Shown in pieces: positions 35,173 through 45,548 of a stretch of DNA of 64,000 nucleotides. The stretch comes from Herpetosiphonaceae bacterium (lineage in GTDB: Bacteria > Chloroflexota > Chloroflexia > Chloroflexales > Herpetosiphonaceae): positions 124,001 through 188,000 of the forward strand of contig BPHZ01000004.1 in assembly GCA_026003835.1 (NCBI GenBank). Reading direction: 5' to 3'. Made by a program: the position numbers and the translations under genes. The notes under the pieces were generated by a model. It was not told the DNA's origin. It did no database searches and was given only the letters and a program-made list of their open reading frames with translations. Within the stretch, counting starts at the first letter, position 1; the number at the start of each line of letters is the position of its first letter.

Positions 35173-36888
35173 ATGACTGCATTCGTTGATTCTGCTTCTG
35201 ATTCGGATGAAAAACATGGCTCCTCGACAGAGGAGATCATCTATCTCCGCGGGAGCGACCTCTCGATCGATGAAGTTGTTCGGGTGGCTCGCTACGGGGC
35301 CCGGGTGGTGATCCCCGATGATCCGGAGATCAGACGGCGTGTCGATCGATCGTGCGAGTATATCCGGCAGGCCGTGCGTGAAAATCGTAAGGTCTACGGC
35401 GTTACCAGCGGCTTCGGGGGGATGGCTGATGTGATGATCTCGCCCGAGGAGGCGATCGATCTCCAGAACAACGCCATGTGGTATCACAAGACCGGCGCTG
35501 GCCGCTACCTGCCTATCCCCGAGATACGGGCGGCAATGCTCCTGCGAGCCAACTCGCATCTGCGTGGCGTCTCAGGCATCCGCTTTGAGATCATCCAGCG
35601 GATCGTCACCTTCCTCAACGCTCGCGTCACCCCACGGGTCCGCGAGTTCGGTTCCATCGGAGCCAGTGGGGATCTGGTTCCATTGGTGGCGATCACCGGT
35701 GCGCTCGTCGGCACCGACTCCTGTTTTACGGTGGACTTCGACGGCGAGCAGATCGATTGTCTGACTGCGCTCAAGCGCCTGAATCTGCCCCGGCTCCAAC
35801 TACAGCCTAAAGAAGGGCTGGCGATGATGAACGGGACAGCCTTTATGACCGGCATCGCCGCGAATTGTATGCATGATGCCCGTATCCTGCTGGCCCTGAC
35901 GCTGCAAATTCACGCGCTGATCATCCAGGCTCTGCGTGGAACCAACCAGTCGTTCCATCCCTTTATCCACCAGCATAAGCCCCATCCCGGTCAGGTCTGG
36001 ACGGCGGCCCATATGCTTGAGCTGCTCAATGGTTCGCAGCTGAGCCGTGACGAGCTAAAGGGGATGCACGAGGACCGCGATGAGGGGGAGTTGCTGCAGG
36101 ATCGCTACTCGCTGCGTTGTATTCCCCAGTTCCTGGGGCCCATTGTCGAGGGAATGTCACACATTGCCGCCCAACTGCGCACTGAGATCAATTCCGCCAA
36201 TGATAACCCGCTTATCGACGCCGATAGCGATCTGAGCTTCCACGGCGGCAACTTCTTGGGCCAGTATGTCAGCGTGGGCATGGATCATCTGCGCTACTAC
36301 ATCGGGCTGCTAGCCAAACATATCGATGTCCAGATCGCGCTTCTGGTGGCCCCTGAGTTCAGCAACGGCCTGCCGCCCTCGCTGGTTGGCAATCCGGGGC
36401 GTAAGGTGAACATGGGACTGAAAGGGCTGCAGCTCACCGGCAACTCGATTATGCCGCTGTTGACCTTCCTGGGCAACTCACTGGCCGATCGTTTTCCAAC
36501 CCACGCCGAACAGTTCAACCAGAATATCAATAGCCAGGGCTTTGGCTCTGCGAATCTGACCCGCCAATCGATCGAGACATTCCAACAGTATATTGCCGTT
36601 GCCCTGATCTTTGCGGTGCAGGCCGTCGATCTCCGCACGTACCAGCTCTACGGCCACTATAACGCCAGCGAAGTCCTCTCGCCCAAGACCCGGCCACTCT
36701 ACGAGGCGATGCGTCGGGTCGTGGGCCGACGTCCAGGCCGTGATCGGCCCTATATCTGGAACGACGATGAGCAGCCGTTGGAGATGCACATCAGTAGGAT
36801 CGTCGCTGATATCGCTTCAGATGGCGTTATTGCTCAGGCGGTCAATGAGACGGTTGAGAGTCTCAAAGCGATTATTGAGACCCATTGA
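35173..36888 (+). CDS. MIO-dependent aromatic amino acid ammonia-lyase/aminomutase
   Basis: The 571-aa enzyme forms the MIO cofactor from Ala164-Ser165-Gly166 (GSIGASGDLVPL) and removes or shifts ammonia from an aromatic amino acid. It strongly resembles cyanobacterial PAL: KVYGVTSGFGGMADV, KEGLAMMNGTA, GTNQSFHPFIHQHKPHPGQ, GGNFLGQYV, FPTHAEQFNQNINSQG. At the aryl-pocket positions PAL has Phe-Leu (107-108 in Anabaena PAL). Here they are Tyr104-His105, so the substrate may be Tyr rather than Phe, or the enzyme may act as a mutase. It likely supplies an arylacrylate starter or a beta-amino acid. Confidence 0.92.
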   Translation: MTAFVDSASDSDEKHGSSTEEIIYLRGSDLSIDEVVRVARYGARVVIPDDPEIRRRVDRSCEYIRQAVRENRKVYGVTSGFGGMADVMISPEEAIDLQNNAMWYHKTGAGRYLPIPEIRAAMLLRANSHLRGVSGIRFEIIQRIVTFLNARVTPRVREFGSIGASGDLVPLVAITGALVGTDSCFTVDFDGEQIDCLTALKRLNLPRLQLQPKEGLAMMNGTAFMTGIAANCMHDARILLALTLQIHALIIQALRGTNQSFHPFIHQHKPHPGQVWTAAHMLELLNGSQLSRDELKGMHEDRDEGELLQDRYSLRCIPQFLGPIVEGMSHIAAQLRTEINSANDNPLIDADSDLSFHGGNFLGQYVSVGMDHLRYYIGLLAKHIDVQIALLVAPEFSNGLPPSLVGNPGRKVNMGLKGLQLTGNSIMPLLTFLGNSLADRFPTHAEQFNQNINSQGFGSANLTRQSIETFQQYIAVALIFAVQAVDLRTYQLYGHYNASEVLSPKTRPLYEAMRRVVGRRPGRDRPYIWNDDEQPLEMHISRIVADIASDGVIAQAVNETVESLKAIIETH

Positions 36889-36959
36889 CAGATAAACAGG
36901 GGTAAGATCTTTTACCGCTCCTATCATCGCGCTTAGACGCCATCATTGTGGAGTGCGCT

Positions 36960-39900
36960 ATGACCAGTGCTGATGCTTCTCGCTACCCCGAGCCTATTGC
37001 TATTATTGGTATGGGTTGCCGCTTCCCAGGGGCGAAGGATGTGCCCGCGTTCTGGCACATGCTCACCCATGGCATCGACGCGATCGAAGAGGTTCCGCCG
37101 GATCGCTGGGATGTTGACAAGTATTACGATCCCGATCCAAACAAGCCCGGCAAGGTGACCACTCGCTACGGTGGCTTCCTCCATGATATCGATAAGTTCG
37201 ACGCCTATTTCTTTGGTATCTCGCCCCGCGAAGCCGCTCATCTCGATCCCCGGCAGCGTATGCTGCTGGAAGTTACCTGGGAAGCACTGGAGGATGCTGG
37301 TATTCCCCCTGACAGCCTGGCCGGCACTCCCACGGGGGTCTTTATTGCCGTCATCAACAATGAGTACGGCGGCAATATTTTCCGCGAGCCCGAGCTTGTC
37401 GACGCTTACACCGCCACAGGCAATGCTGAGAGCATCCCGGCTAACCGCCTCTCGTATGTGCTCGACCTGCGTGGCCCGAGCATGACCCTCGATACGGCTT
37501 GCTCAGGATCGCTGGTGGCGGTGCATCTCGCCTGCCAGAGTCTTCATCGCGGCGAGAGCACACTAGCGCTGGTCGGTGGCGTCAATCTGATCCTGAATGT
37601 CGACTCACAGCTGTTTTTCTCCCGTGCCGGGGCGCTGGCGCCCGATGGCCGCTGTAAGACCTTCGATGCTCGCGCAAACGGCATTGTACGCAGCGATGGC
37701 GTTGGCCTGATTGTGCTCAAACCGCTCTCCAAGGCCCTGGCCGACAACGATCAGATCTATGCGGTGATTCGCGGCAGCGGCGTCAACCAGGATGGCCGCA
37801 CCAATGGGATTATGGCGCCCAACCCTGAGTCGCAGCAGGCGCTGCTCCGCGAGGTCTATGAGAAAGCTGGCATTTCTCCCCTCGATGTGCAGTATGTCGA
37901 AGCCCATGGTACCGGTACCCGCCTCGGCGATCCAATCGAGGTCCAAAGCATCGGTGCGGTGTTGTGCGAGGGCCGTCCTGCCGACCGCGTCTGCGTGCTG
38001 GGATCGGTCAAGACCAACGTCGGGCATATGGAGTCAGCGGCCGGGGTTGCGGGCGTGATGAAGGTGGCCCTGGCGATGAGACATCGCCTCTTGCCGCCCA
38101 GCTTGCATTTCCAGACTCCAAACCCTCTGATCCCATTCGATACCCTGCCGCTGAAGGTTCAGACGAGCCTTGGCCCATGGCCCTGCCCCGACGAGCGGCT
38201 GATCGCCGGGGTGAGCAGCTTTGGCTTCGGCGGCACCAACGCGCATGTTATCCTGGAGGAGGCGCCTTGCACGCCGCTGGAAAGCGGGCAGGAGGGTAGC
38301 ACTAGCCAGCAGGAGCAGAGCCAGGCCGATCAGCCCGCCAGTATGCTGCTCCCGATCTCAGCGCGCACCCGCCCCGCACTGCAGAGCCTGGCCCAGTCCT
38401 ACCGCGACTTCCTTAGCGATCCCGAGTTGCGGGCCTCGCTCCGTGATGTATGCTACACCGCCGCCCGCCGGCGTGCCCACCTTGAAGAGCGCGCTGCCAT
38501 CGTCTTTTCCAGTCGCGAGGAGGCGATCTCTCAGCTTGAGGCGTTGATCGGCGGCGAGCCTCGCGCCGGGCTGGCCCTCGGCAGCCGGCCTCTGGATCGC
38601 CAACCTCGCCTGGCCTTTGTCTTCTCCGGTCAGGGCTCACACTGGCCGGGAATGGGCCTTGAGCTGATGCGGCGCGAACCGGTCTTCCGTGCCTCCCTTG
38701 AAGCCTGCGACGAACTGCTGCGCATGCACGCCGGCTGGTCGCTGCTGGAAGAGCTGGCCCGGCCGGAGCATGAGACGCGTTTGAACGAGACACATATCAC
38801 TCAGCCGGCGATTTTTGCCCTTCAGGTGGCGCTGGCGGCCCTGTGGCGCTCCTGGGGTATTCAGCCTGAGGTTATCGTCGGCCAGAGCCTTGGCGAGGTC
38901 GCCGCTGCCCATGTCGCCGGCGCCCTCAGCCTTGAAGATGCCCTGCTGGTGGTCTATCACCGCAGCCGGCTGATGCAGCGCACGGCTGGTCAGGGCCGCA
39001 CCGCTGTCGTTGGTCTGCCGCTGGACCAGGCCGAGCTGACGATCGCCTCCGTCGATGATCTGGTATCGGTGGCCGGCAGCAACAGCCCGACCAGCAGCGT
39101 GCTCTCGGGAGACCCCGAAGCTCTCGACAAGGTGCTGCAGGCTCTGGAGCGCCGTGGCGTCTTCTGTCGCCTGCTGCGCGGCGTCGATGTGGCCTTCCAT
39201 AGCCCCCAGATGGATCCGATCAGGGGTGAGCTTGTCGAGTCGCTGCGGCAGATCAAGCCGCGCCCAACGACAATTCCGCTCTTCTCGACTGTTACCGGCG
39301 CGCTGATTGAGGGTACTGAGCTGGACGCGGAATACTGGGGGCGCAATCTGCGCGATCCCTTCCTCTTTACGACGGTGGCCCAGCACCTGATCAAGCAGGA
39401 GTACACCACATTTCTAGAGGTCAGCCCTCACCCGGTCCTTAGCGCCTCGATCCTGGAAGGGCTGCGCCACGCGGGACGCGATGGGGCCGTCCTCCCGTCG
39501 CTGAGGCGACAGGAGCCTGAGCAGGCTACGCTGCTGGCTTCGCTTGGAACCCTCTGGGCCGGCGGCCAGGCGGTTGACTGGGCTCAGATCTATCCGCAAG
39601 GAACCCTGACCAGGCTTCCCACCTACGCCTGGCAGCGCGAGCGCTACTGGTACGACCAGCTTGAGAATCCTTTGACCGGCGCCTCCTCCAAGGGCGGCTC
39701 TCAGGGCAAGAAAAAGTCCTCCGGCGATCATCCGCTGGTGGGCGAGTCAATGCGCTCCAGCCTCCCCGGCGGCCAGATTTTCTGGGAGACCGAGCTAAGC
39801 CCTCAATTTCCACGCTACCTGGCCGACCACCGGGTCCAGGGCGCCCTGGTCGTGCCCGGTGTCTCCTATCTTGAGATGGCACTGGCGACAGCCACGCGAT

Positions 39901-42900
39901 CGTTTGGGACGCCTACGGCGGGGCTGAAGAATGTTGAGTTCAAGCAGGTGATGGTTCTGCCCGAGGAGGGCGCGCGACGCATTCAGTGTATCTTTACCCC
40001 TGAAGTGCCGGGCAGCGCCTCTTTCCAGATCCTCAGCGCACCGGCTGAGGGCGATCTGCCTCCTGAAGCATGGATGCTCCATGCCGCCGGCAAGGTGCAG
40101 TATGCGCCGCAGACCAACGGCGAGGTAGCCCTGGAGCAGGTTTCGCTCGATGAGATCCGCGCCCGCTGCGCCGAGGAGATCCCCGGCAGCGACCACTATA
40201 CGGCGATGAGCGAGCGTGGCCTGCAGTACGGGCCGGCCTTCCAGGCGATCAGGCATCTTTGGCGGCGAGATGGCGAGGCCCTGGGACACCTGAAGCTGAT
40301 CTCCGACCTGGAGTATGAGACCCGGCATTACCTGGCCCATCCGGCGCTGCTCGACGGCTGCCTCCAGGTGGTCGCGGCGACGGTCCCCACCGGCCAGACC
40401 AGTAGCGCCAATGAGACCTTTATCCCTGTCGGCGTCAAGTCCCTGAAGATCGCTCGTCCTATCGGCGCGGAGGTGTGGTGCCAGGCCACGCTGAAAGATG
40501 GCGAGAGCCCGGATAGCAACATTCGCCAGGCGGATTTGCGGCTGATCAGCCCTGAAGGGGAGGTCGTGGCCGAGATTGAGGGGCTGCGGCTCCAGCGTAT
40601 CAGCGGTAGGGCCGGGCAGATCAACGCCGGCGAGTGGCTGTATGAGCTGCAATGGCACGCCAGGACGCTGCCGGAAGAAGAAAAGTCGAGCATCCCGCTG
40701 CCGGCGGCGAACTGGCTGATCTTCGCCGATAGCGATGGGCTAGCCTTGGCCCTGGCGGCCCGGCTGGAGGAGCGTGGCGATAGTTGCATTCTTGTCGCCC
40801 CCGGCGATGCCTACAGCCTGAGCGACGAAGGCCGCCGGGCCATCATTGATCCTTCCCAGCCGGAAGATTATAGCCGCCTGCTAGCCGAAGTTGCAGCGTT
40901 GAGCCGGCGCAATTACAAGGGCGTCATTCACCTCTGGTCGTTGAACATCCCCGATGCAGCGGATTGCTCCAGCGCCGCGCTAATCGAGAGCCAGCAGCTC
41001 GGCATCAAGAGCTTGCTCCATCTGGACAAGGCGCTGGCCGACGTGCGCCAAACGGCGCCACCCGCGCTGTGGCTGATAACCCGTGGCGCCCAGCGCGTGC
41101 AGGAGAGTGAGGCAGCTCCCAGGATCAGCCAGGCACCACTCTGGGGGATGGTCCGGGCTATGGCCCACGAGCACCCCGAGCTTGGCTGCCGGATCGTCGA
41201 TCTCGATCCCTCGCCCGATATTGAGGCGGAGGCCAGGCTGTTGTGCGACGAGCTATGGGCCGGCGACAGCGAGAACCAGATCGCCCTGCGCGGCGGCCAG
41301 CGCTATGTTGCCCGTCTGGCCCGCTTTACACCGACGCCGCTCTATCAGCGGCGGATCCAGGCGACGGAGGGCCAGCAGTACAGCCTTAACATCATCAGGC
41401 CCGGTCTGCTCAACACGTTGACGCTCCAGGCCGGACAGCGCCGTAAACCCGGCCCAGGCGAGGTGGAGATCAAGGTCAGCGCGGTGGGCCTCAACTTCAA
41501 AGACATTATGTACGCCATGGGCTTTATCTCCGACCCAACCAGCGCTGAGGTTCCACTGGGCCTGGAGTTCGCCGGCACCGTTGTCGATGTCGGTGAAGGG
41601 GTCGAACATCTCAAGGTCGGCGATAAGGTCATCGGCGGCGGCGGCCACTGCTTCAGCCGCTATCTGACCAGACCGGTCTGGAACCTGTACTTCTGCCCAC
41701 CAGGTTTGACTCCCGAGGAGGGCGCGGGGCTGATTACGGCTTTCGGCACGACCCACTACTGCCTCAACCATCTGGCAAAACTGAAGAAAGGCGAGCGCGT
41801 GCTGATCCACTCGGCAACCGGCGGCGTCGGCCTGGCGGCCATCCAACTGGCTCAGCTGATCGGCGCCGAGATCTTTGCCACCGCCGGTACGCCGGAGAAG
41901 CGTGACTATCTGCGCTCGCTGGGCATCAAGCATGTGATGGACTCGCGCTCGCTGGAGTTTGCCGACGAGATTATGGAGATCACCAACGGCGAGGGTGTGG
42001 ATGTTGTCCTCAACTCGCTGCCTGGCGAGGGTATCCGCAAGGGCCTGGCGGTGCTGCGTCCCTTCGGTCGCTTTATCGAGATCGGCAAGCGCGATATTCT
42101 CCAGAACAGCCCAATTGGGCTTGGCTTCCTGGAGAAAAATATTTCGTTCTTCGTCTTTGAGCTCAGCTCGCTGATGCAGGAGCGTGGCCCGGTGGTCTGG
42201 TCGTCGATGGTCGAGCTGACGCCACTCTTCCTCAAGGGCATGCTCAAGCCTCTGCCGACCAGGGTCTTCGAGCTCTCGGAGGTTGAGGATGCCTTCCACT
42301 ACCTGCGCCAGGGGAAGCACATCGGCAAGGTGGTGGTGAGACTGCCCGAGAACGATAGCGAGGTGCAGATCGCGCCGTCGGCCCCTGCCATCCGCGACGA
42401 CGCGACCTACCTGCTCACCGGCGGTCTGGGCGGGCTGGGCCTGACTTTCGCCGACTGGCTGGTCGAGCGCGGGGCACGGCACATCGTGCTGATGAGCCGC
42501 AGCGCCAGGGCTGAGGAGTCGGCGCAGCAGCTAGAGCGCTGGCGCGCCGCCGGGGCCAATGTCGTACTGGCCCAGGCCGATGTAAGCCATGAGGAGCAGG
42601 TCGCCAACGTCCTGGAGGATATCCGCCGCTCCATGCCGCCGCTCAAGGGCGTCATCCACGCGGCGGGCGTGCTCGACGACGGCCTGCTGATCCATATGAC
42701 CGAAGAGCGCTTTGACAAGGTGCTGGCGCCGAAGATCCAGGGCGCCTGGAATCTGCACCGGCTGACCAGCGCCGATGAGCTGGACTTTATGATCCTCTGC
42801 TCGTCGGTGGCCTCGCTGCTAGGGGCGCCGGGGCAGACCAACTATGCCGCCGGCAATGCCTTTATGGATGCGCTGGTCCATCACCGCCGCGCTCAGGGGC

Positions 42901-43577
42901 TGCCGGCTCTCAGCATCAACTGGGGACCGTGGGCTGAGGTAGGTATGGCTGCGCGGCAGAACCTAGGCGAGCAACACGCTCGTGGCGGTATCTATCCCAT
43001 CAAGCCCGCAGAGGGCGTCGCCATCTTGGAATATCTGCTGAACTACGATCCAACCCAGGTGGCGGCGATGTCCTTCGATGTGCAGCAGCTTCAGGCGATG
43101 CGCACCGCCTCGATGGTGCCGCCGCTGCTTACCCTGCTTGCGGATAGCGCGGAGGAGGGCGCGCCGAGCGGCATCCAGCAGGGCAGCTATGTCCAGGAAG
43201 TGCTGCTCAAGGCGCCGGCTGCCGAGCGACCCGCTATCCTGGAGGCGCATCTGCTGGGCCTCGTCGCCCGCGTGCTGCGCATCGACCAGTCCAGACTGAC
43301 GCCTCACCAGCCGCTCAACAGCCTGGGTATCGACTCGATTATGGCTGTCGAGCTGCAAAACTACATCAAGGGCAGCCTGGGTCTGACCCCCTCGATCGCC
43401 AATTTGTTGCAGGGCGCTACGGTGGCCCAGCTCGCCGCTCAGTTCCTACCCGAGCTTGAGGCCGAAGATGAGCAGATCGCCGAGCTCCTGGCCGAGGCCG
43501 AAAATCTGCCGGAGGAGGAGCTGGAGGCGCTGCTGGCCGATGAGCTCCTGCTGTCTGAGGATGAGGATCGCCCATGA
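36960..43577 (+). CDS. fully reducing type I PKS module KS-AT-DH-ER-KR-ACP
   Basis: A complete 2205-aa module. KS (~10-430): DTACSGS with Cys181, HGTGT, NVGH. AT (~550-850): FSGQGSHWPG, GQSLG with Ser near 642, and VAFHS near 746, closest to malonyl-type ATs. DH (~920-1190): HRVQGALVVP and HPALLDG, both catalytic sites present. ER (~1485-1790): HSATGGVGLAAIQ. KR (~1815-1990): GGLGGLG, SSVAS...NYAAGN, and LDD (B-type). ACP: LGIDSI, Ser near 2125. The acidic Leu-rich tail (EEELEALLADELL) may dock to the NRPS, whose ATG overlaps this stop (ATGA). An upstream in-frame GTG at 36948 is less likely. Confidence 0.95.
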   Translation: MTSADASRYPEPIAIIGMGCRFPGAKDVPAFWHMLTHGIDAIEEVPPDRWDVDKYYDPDPNKPGKVTTRYGGFLHDIDKFDAYFFGISPREAAHLDPRQRMLLEVTWEALEDAGIPPDSLAGTPTGVFIAVINNEYGGNIFREPELVDAYTATGNAESIPANRLSYVLDLRGPSMTLDTACSGSLVAVHLACQSLHRGESTLALVGGVNLILNVDSQLFFSRAGALAPDGRCKTFDARANGIVRSDGVGLIVLKPLSKALADNDQIYAVIRGSGVNQDGRTNGIMAPNPESQQALLREVYEKAGISPLDVQYVEAHGTGTRLGDPIEVQSIGAVLCEGRPADRVCVLGSVKTNVGHMESAAGVAGVMKVALAMRHRLLPPSLHFQTPNPLIPFDTLPLKVQTSLGPWPCPDERLIAGVSSFGFGGTNAHVILEEAPCTPLESGQEGSTSQQEQSQADQPASMLLPISARTRPALQSLAQSYRDFLSDPELRASLRDVCYTAARRRAHLEERAAIVFSSREEAISQLEALIGGEPRAGLALGSRPLDRQPRLAFVFSGQGSHWPGMGLELMRREPVFRASLEACDELLRMHAGWSLLEELARPEHETRLNETHITQPAIFALQVALAALWRSWGIQPEVIVGQSLGEVAAAHVAGALSLEDALLVVYHRSRLMQRTAGQGRTAVVGLPLDQAELTIASVDDLVSVAGSNSPTSSVLSGDPEALDKVLQALERRGVFCRLLRGVDVAFHSPQMDPIRGELVESLRQIKPRPTTIPLFSTVTGALIEGTELDAEYWGRNLRDPFLFTTVAQHLIKQEYTTFLEVSPHPVLSASILEGLRHAGRDGAVLPSLRRQEPEQATLLASLGTLWAGGQAVDWAQIYPQGTLTRLPTYAWQRERYWYDQLENPLTGASSKGGSQGKKKSSGDHPLVGESMRSSLPGGQIFWETELSPQFPRYLADHRVQGALVVPGVSYLEMALATATRSFGTPTAGLKNVEFKQVMVLPEEGARRIQCIFTPEVPGSASFQILSAPAEGDLPPEAWMLHAAGKVQYAPQTNGEVALEQVSLDEIRARCAEEIPGSDHYTAMSERGLQYGPAFQAIRHLWRRDGEALGHLKLISDLEYETRHYLAHPALLDGCLQVVAATVPTGQTSSANETFIPVGVKSLKIARPIGAEVWCQATLKDGESPDSNIRQADLRLISPEGEVVAEIEGLRLQRISGRAGQINAGEWLYELQWHARTLPEEEKSSIPLPAANWLIFADSDGLALALAARLEERGDSCILVAPGDAYSLSDEGRRAIIDPSQPEDYSRLLAEVAALSRRNYKGVIHLWSLNIPDAADCSSAALIESQQLGIKSLLHLDKALADVRQTAPPALWLITRGAQRVQESEAAPRISQAPLWGMVRAMAHEHPELGCRIVDLDPSPDIEAEARLLCDELWAGDSENQIALRGGQRYVARLARFTPTPLYQRRIQATEGQQYSLNIIRPGLLNTLTLQAGQRRKPGPGEVEIKVSAVGLNFKDIMYAMGFISDPTSAEVPLGLEFAGTVVDVGEGVEHLKVGDKVIGGGGHCFSRYLTRPVWNLYFCPPGLTPEEGAGLITAFGTTHYCLNHLAKLKKGERVLIHSATGGVGLAAIQLAQLIGAEIFATAGTPEKRDYLRSLGIKHVMDSRSLEFADEIMEITNGEGVDVVLNSLPGEGIRKGLAVLRPFGRFIEIGKRDILQNSPIGLGFLEKNISFFVFELSSLMQERGPVVWSSMVELTPLFLKGMLKPLPTRVFELSEVEDAFHYLRQGKHIGKVVVRLPENDSEVQIAPSAPAIRDDATYLLTGGLGGLGLTFADWLVERGARHIVLMSRSARAEESAQQLERWRAAGANVVLAQADVSHEEQVANVLEDIRRSMPPLKGVIHAAGVLDDGLLIHMTEERFDKVLAPKIQGAWNLHRLTSADELDFMILCSSVASLLGAPGQTNYAAGNAFMDALVHHRRAQGLPALSINWGPWAEVGMAARQNLGEQHARGGIYPIKPAEGVAILEYLLNYDPTQVAAMSFDVQQLQAMRTASMVPPLLTLLADSAEEGAPSGIQQGSYVQEVLLKAPAAERPAILEAHLLGLVARVLRIDQSRLTPHQPLNSLGIDSIMAVELQNYIKGSLGLTPSIANLLQGATVAQLAAQFLPELEAEDEQIAELLAEAENLPEEELEALLADELLLSEDEDRP

Positions 43578-44704
43578 GCGTAGGAGACCTTTCAGAACGG
43601 ATTGCGGCGCTCCCGCCCGAAAAACGAGCCCTGCTTGCGAAAAAGCTCAGGCAGAAGCTGGACCGCACGCGCAGCCAGATTCGGCCGCAGCCGCGGGATA
43701 CCAACCTGTTCCCGCTTAGCTTCGGCCAGGAGCGGCTCTGGTTCGTGCAGGAGCTTGTGCCTGATAGCCCGCTCTATAACGTCTGCGTCGCCATGCGGGT
43801 CAACGGCTTTTACGACGTTCCCGGCCTGGAGCAGATGATCAGCCATATTCTGGAGCGCCACGAGATCCTGCGCACGACCTTTACCAGCATTGATGGGCAG
43901 CCAATGCAGGTAATCCACCCGCCCCAGCCGTGTAAATTGCCGGTTGTCAATCTGGAGCATTTGCCCACCGAGGAGCGGGAGGCAGAGATCACCCGTCTGA
44001 TCGCCGAGCAGGCCGCTCTGCCCTTCGATCTCAAAACAGGACCGCTGATCCGCTTCCTGCTCATCCAGCCGGCCCATGAAGAGTTTGTGATGGTCATCAC
44101 GGCCAATCACATTATCTGTGATGGGCTGACCATGGGCTTCTTCATCCAGGAGCTGGTGACGATCCTGATCGCCTATTTTCAAAATCAGCCGTCGCCGCTG
44201 CCGCCGCTGCCGCTGCAGTACGCCGACTATGCCGTCTGGCAGCGCCAATGGCTCCAGGGCGAAGTGTTGGAGGAGCAGCTCTCCTATTGGCGCGAGCGTC
44301 TCTCCGGCGATCTGCCGGTCCTCGACCTGCCTACCGACCGCCCGCGCCCGCCCGTTCAGACCTTCAGAGGCGACCGCTGTTCGTTGATGCTGCCCAGGGA
44401 GCTGAGCGATCGAGTGAAGGCGCTGGCCCAGGCAGAGGGCGCGACGCTGTTTACAACGCTCCTGGCCGCCTTCAATATACTGCTGCACTATTACACGCGC
44501 CAGGGACGATCTGATCGTCGGCACGCCGGTGGTCAGCCGCCCTCAGTCGGAGCTGGAGCAACTGATCGGCTTCTTCGTCAATACCCTGCCGATGCGCACC
44601 GATCTGAGCGGCAATCCAACCTTCAGCGACGTGCTGGCCCAGGTGCGCCAGACCACCCTCGACGCCTTTGCTCACCAGCATCTGCCGCTGGAGAAGCTGC
44701 TTGA
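43574..44704 (+). CDS. NRPS, first condensation domain (start of frameshifted trimodular gene)
   Basis: The start of an NRPS whose intact form would run to 53398. The ATG overlaps the PKS stop. Residues ~5-30 form a docking-like helix (LSERIAALPPEKRALLAKKL). The C domain begins LSFGQERLWFVQE. Its active site reads NHIICDG: the first His of HHxxxDG is Asn, while the catalytic second His is kept. It should accept the polyketide chain from the PKS module. One extra G in the GGG at 44503-44505 shifts the frame; everything after 44505 in this frame is nonsense, and the true continuation is in the next frame. Confidence 0.85.
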   Translation: MSVGDLSERIAALPPEKRALLAKKLRQKLDRTRSQIRPQPRDTNLFPLSFGQERLWFVQELVPDSPLYNVCVAMRVNGFYDVPGLEQMISHILERHEILRTTFTSIDGQPMQVIHPPQPCKLPVVNLEHLPTEEREAEITRLIAEQAALPFDLKTGPLIRFLLIQPAHEEFVMVITANHIICDGLTMGFFIQELVTILIAYFQNQPSPLPPLPLQYADYAVWQRQWLQGEVLEEQLSYWRERLSGDLPVLDLPTDRPRPPVQTFRGDRCSLMLPRELSDRVKALAQAEGATLFTTLLAAFNILLHYYTRQGRSDRRHAGGQPPSVGAGATDRLLRQYPADAHRSERQSNLQRRAGPGAPDHPRRLCSPASAAGEAA

Positions 44705-45548
44705 CGAGCTGAACCTGGACCGCGATCTGAGCCGCTTTCCGCTGTTCCAGGTCGCCTTTGTCCTGCTGCAGGATCCCATGCGCCAGATTGATGTGCCTGG
44801 CTACTCCTTCAGCATCGTCAAGGCCTATGAGGGCAGCTATCAGATCCCGACCGGCGCGACAAAGTACGATCTGACGCTGGAGATGACCGAGGTCGAGGGC
44901 GTGCTGGCAGCCTCGATTGAGTACAGCACCGATCTCTTTGACAAGAGCACCATCCTGCGGATGCTCGACCACTACCAGCTGGTGCTCGACCAGGTGGCAG
45001 CTCATCCAAAGGCGCGGCTCAGCGAGCTGTCGCTGCTGTCGGAGAGCGAGCGCCAGCAGTTACTCCAGTGGAATGCGACAGCGACTGATTATCCCCGTCA
45101 GGCGACGGTTCAGCGCCTGTTTGAGCGCCAGGTCGAGCAGCTGCCCGACGCAATTGCTGTGTCATTTGGCGAAAGAGCCCTCAGCTACGCTGAACTCAAC
45201 CGGCGCGCCAACCAGCTGGCCCACTATCTGCGCTCCCATGGCGTCGGGCCGGATGTGCTGGTGGGGCTGTGCGTCGAGCGCTCCCCCGAGCTGATCGTCG
45301 CCCTGCTGGGCATTCTCAAGGCCGGCGGCGCCTACGCGCCCCTCGACCCTTCCTACCCCGCCGAGCGCCTGGCCTGGATGCTGGAGGATATCCGGCCGGC
45401 GCTGCTGATCGTCGATCGCCATCTGCTGGCGTCCCTGCCGCCCTTTGCGGGAACCGTTCTCTGTATCGATCAGTTCGCCGATCTGCTGGCGGACCAGCCA
45501 CCAGCGATCCCGTCGATCTCGTCAGCGCCGGGCACCTGGCCTATGTAA
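44529..45548 (+). CDS. NRPS segment: end of first C domain and start of first A domain
   Basis: Continuation of the trimodular NRPS after the frameshift near 44504 (coding sense from 44505). It holds the second half of the C domain ([29 protein letters not shown]) and the A-domain start ([44 protein letters not shown]). It ends at a premature stop after a lost base near 45504-45511, just before the [13 protein letters not shown] core. The first in-frame start codon is not a real gene start. Confidence 0.8.
   Translation: MVSRPQSELEQLIGFFVNTLPMRTDLSGNPTFSDVLAQVRQTTLDAFAHQHLPLEKLLDELNLDRDLSRFPLFQVAFVLLQDPMRQIDVPGYSFSIVKAYEGSYQIPTGATKYDLTLEMTEVEGVLAASIEYSTDLFDKSTILRMLDHYQLVLDQVAAHPKARLSELSLLSESERQQLLQWNATATDYPRQATVQRLFERQVEQLPDAIAVSFGERALSYAELNRRANQLAHYLRSHGVGPDVLVGLCVERSPELIVALLGILKAGGAYAPLDPSYPAERLAWMLEDIRPALLIVDRHLLASLPPFAGTVLCIDQFADLLADQPPAIPSISSAPGTWPM

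Noticed and set aside
36901..36916. GGTAA/TTACC small hairpin before the PKS gene as terminator
   Set aside because: The stem is only five bases with no T-run, so it is not supported as a terminator.
41253..42482. 409-codon minus-strand frame in the PKS
   Set aside because: Antisense to the ER and KR coding region with intact catalytic motifs; no start signal.
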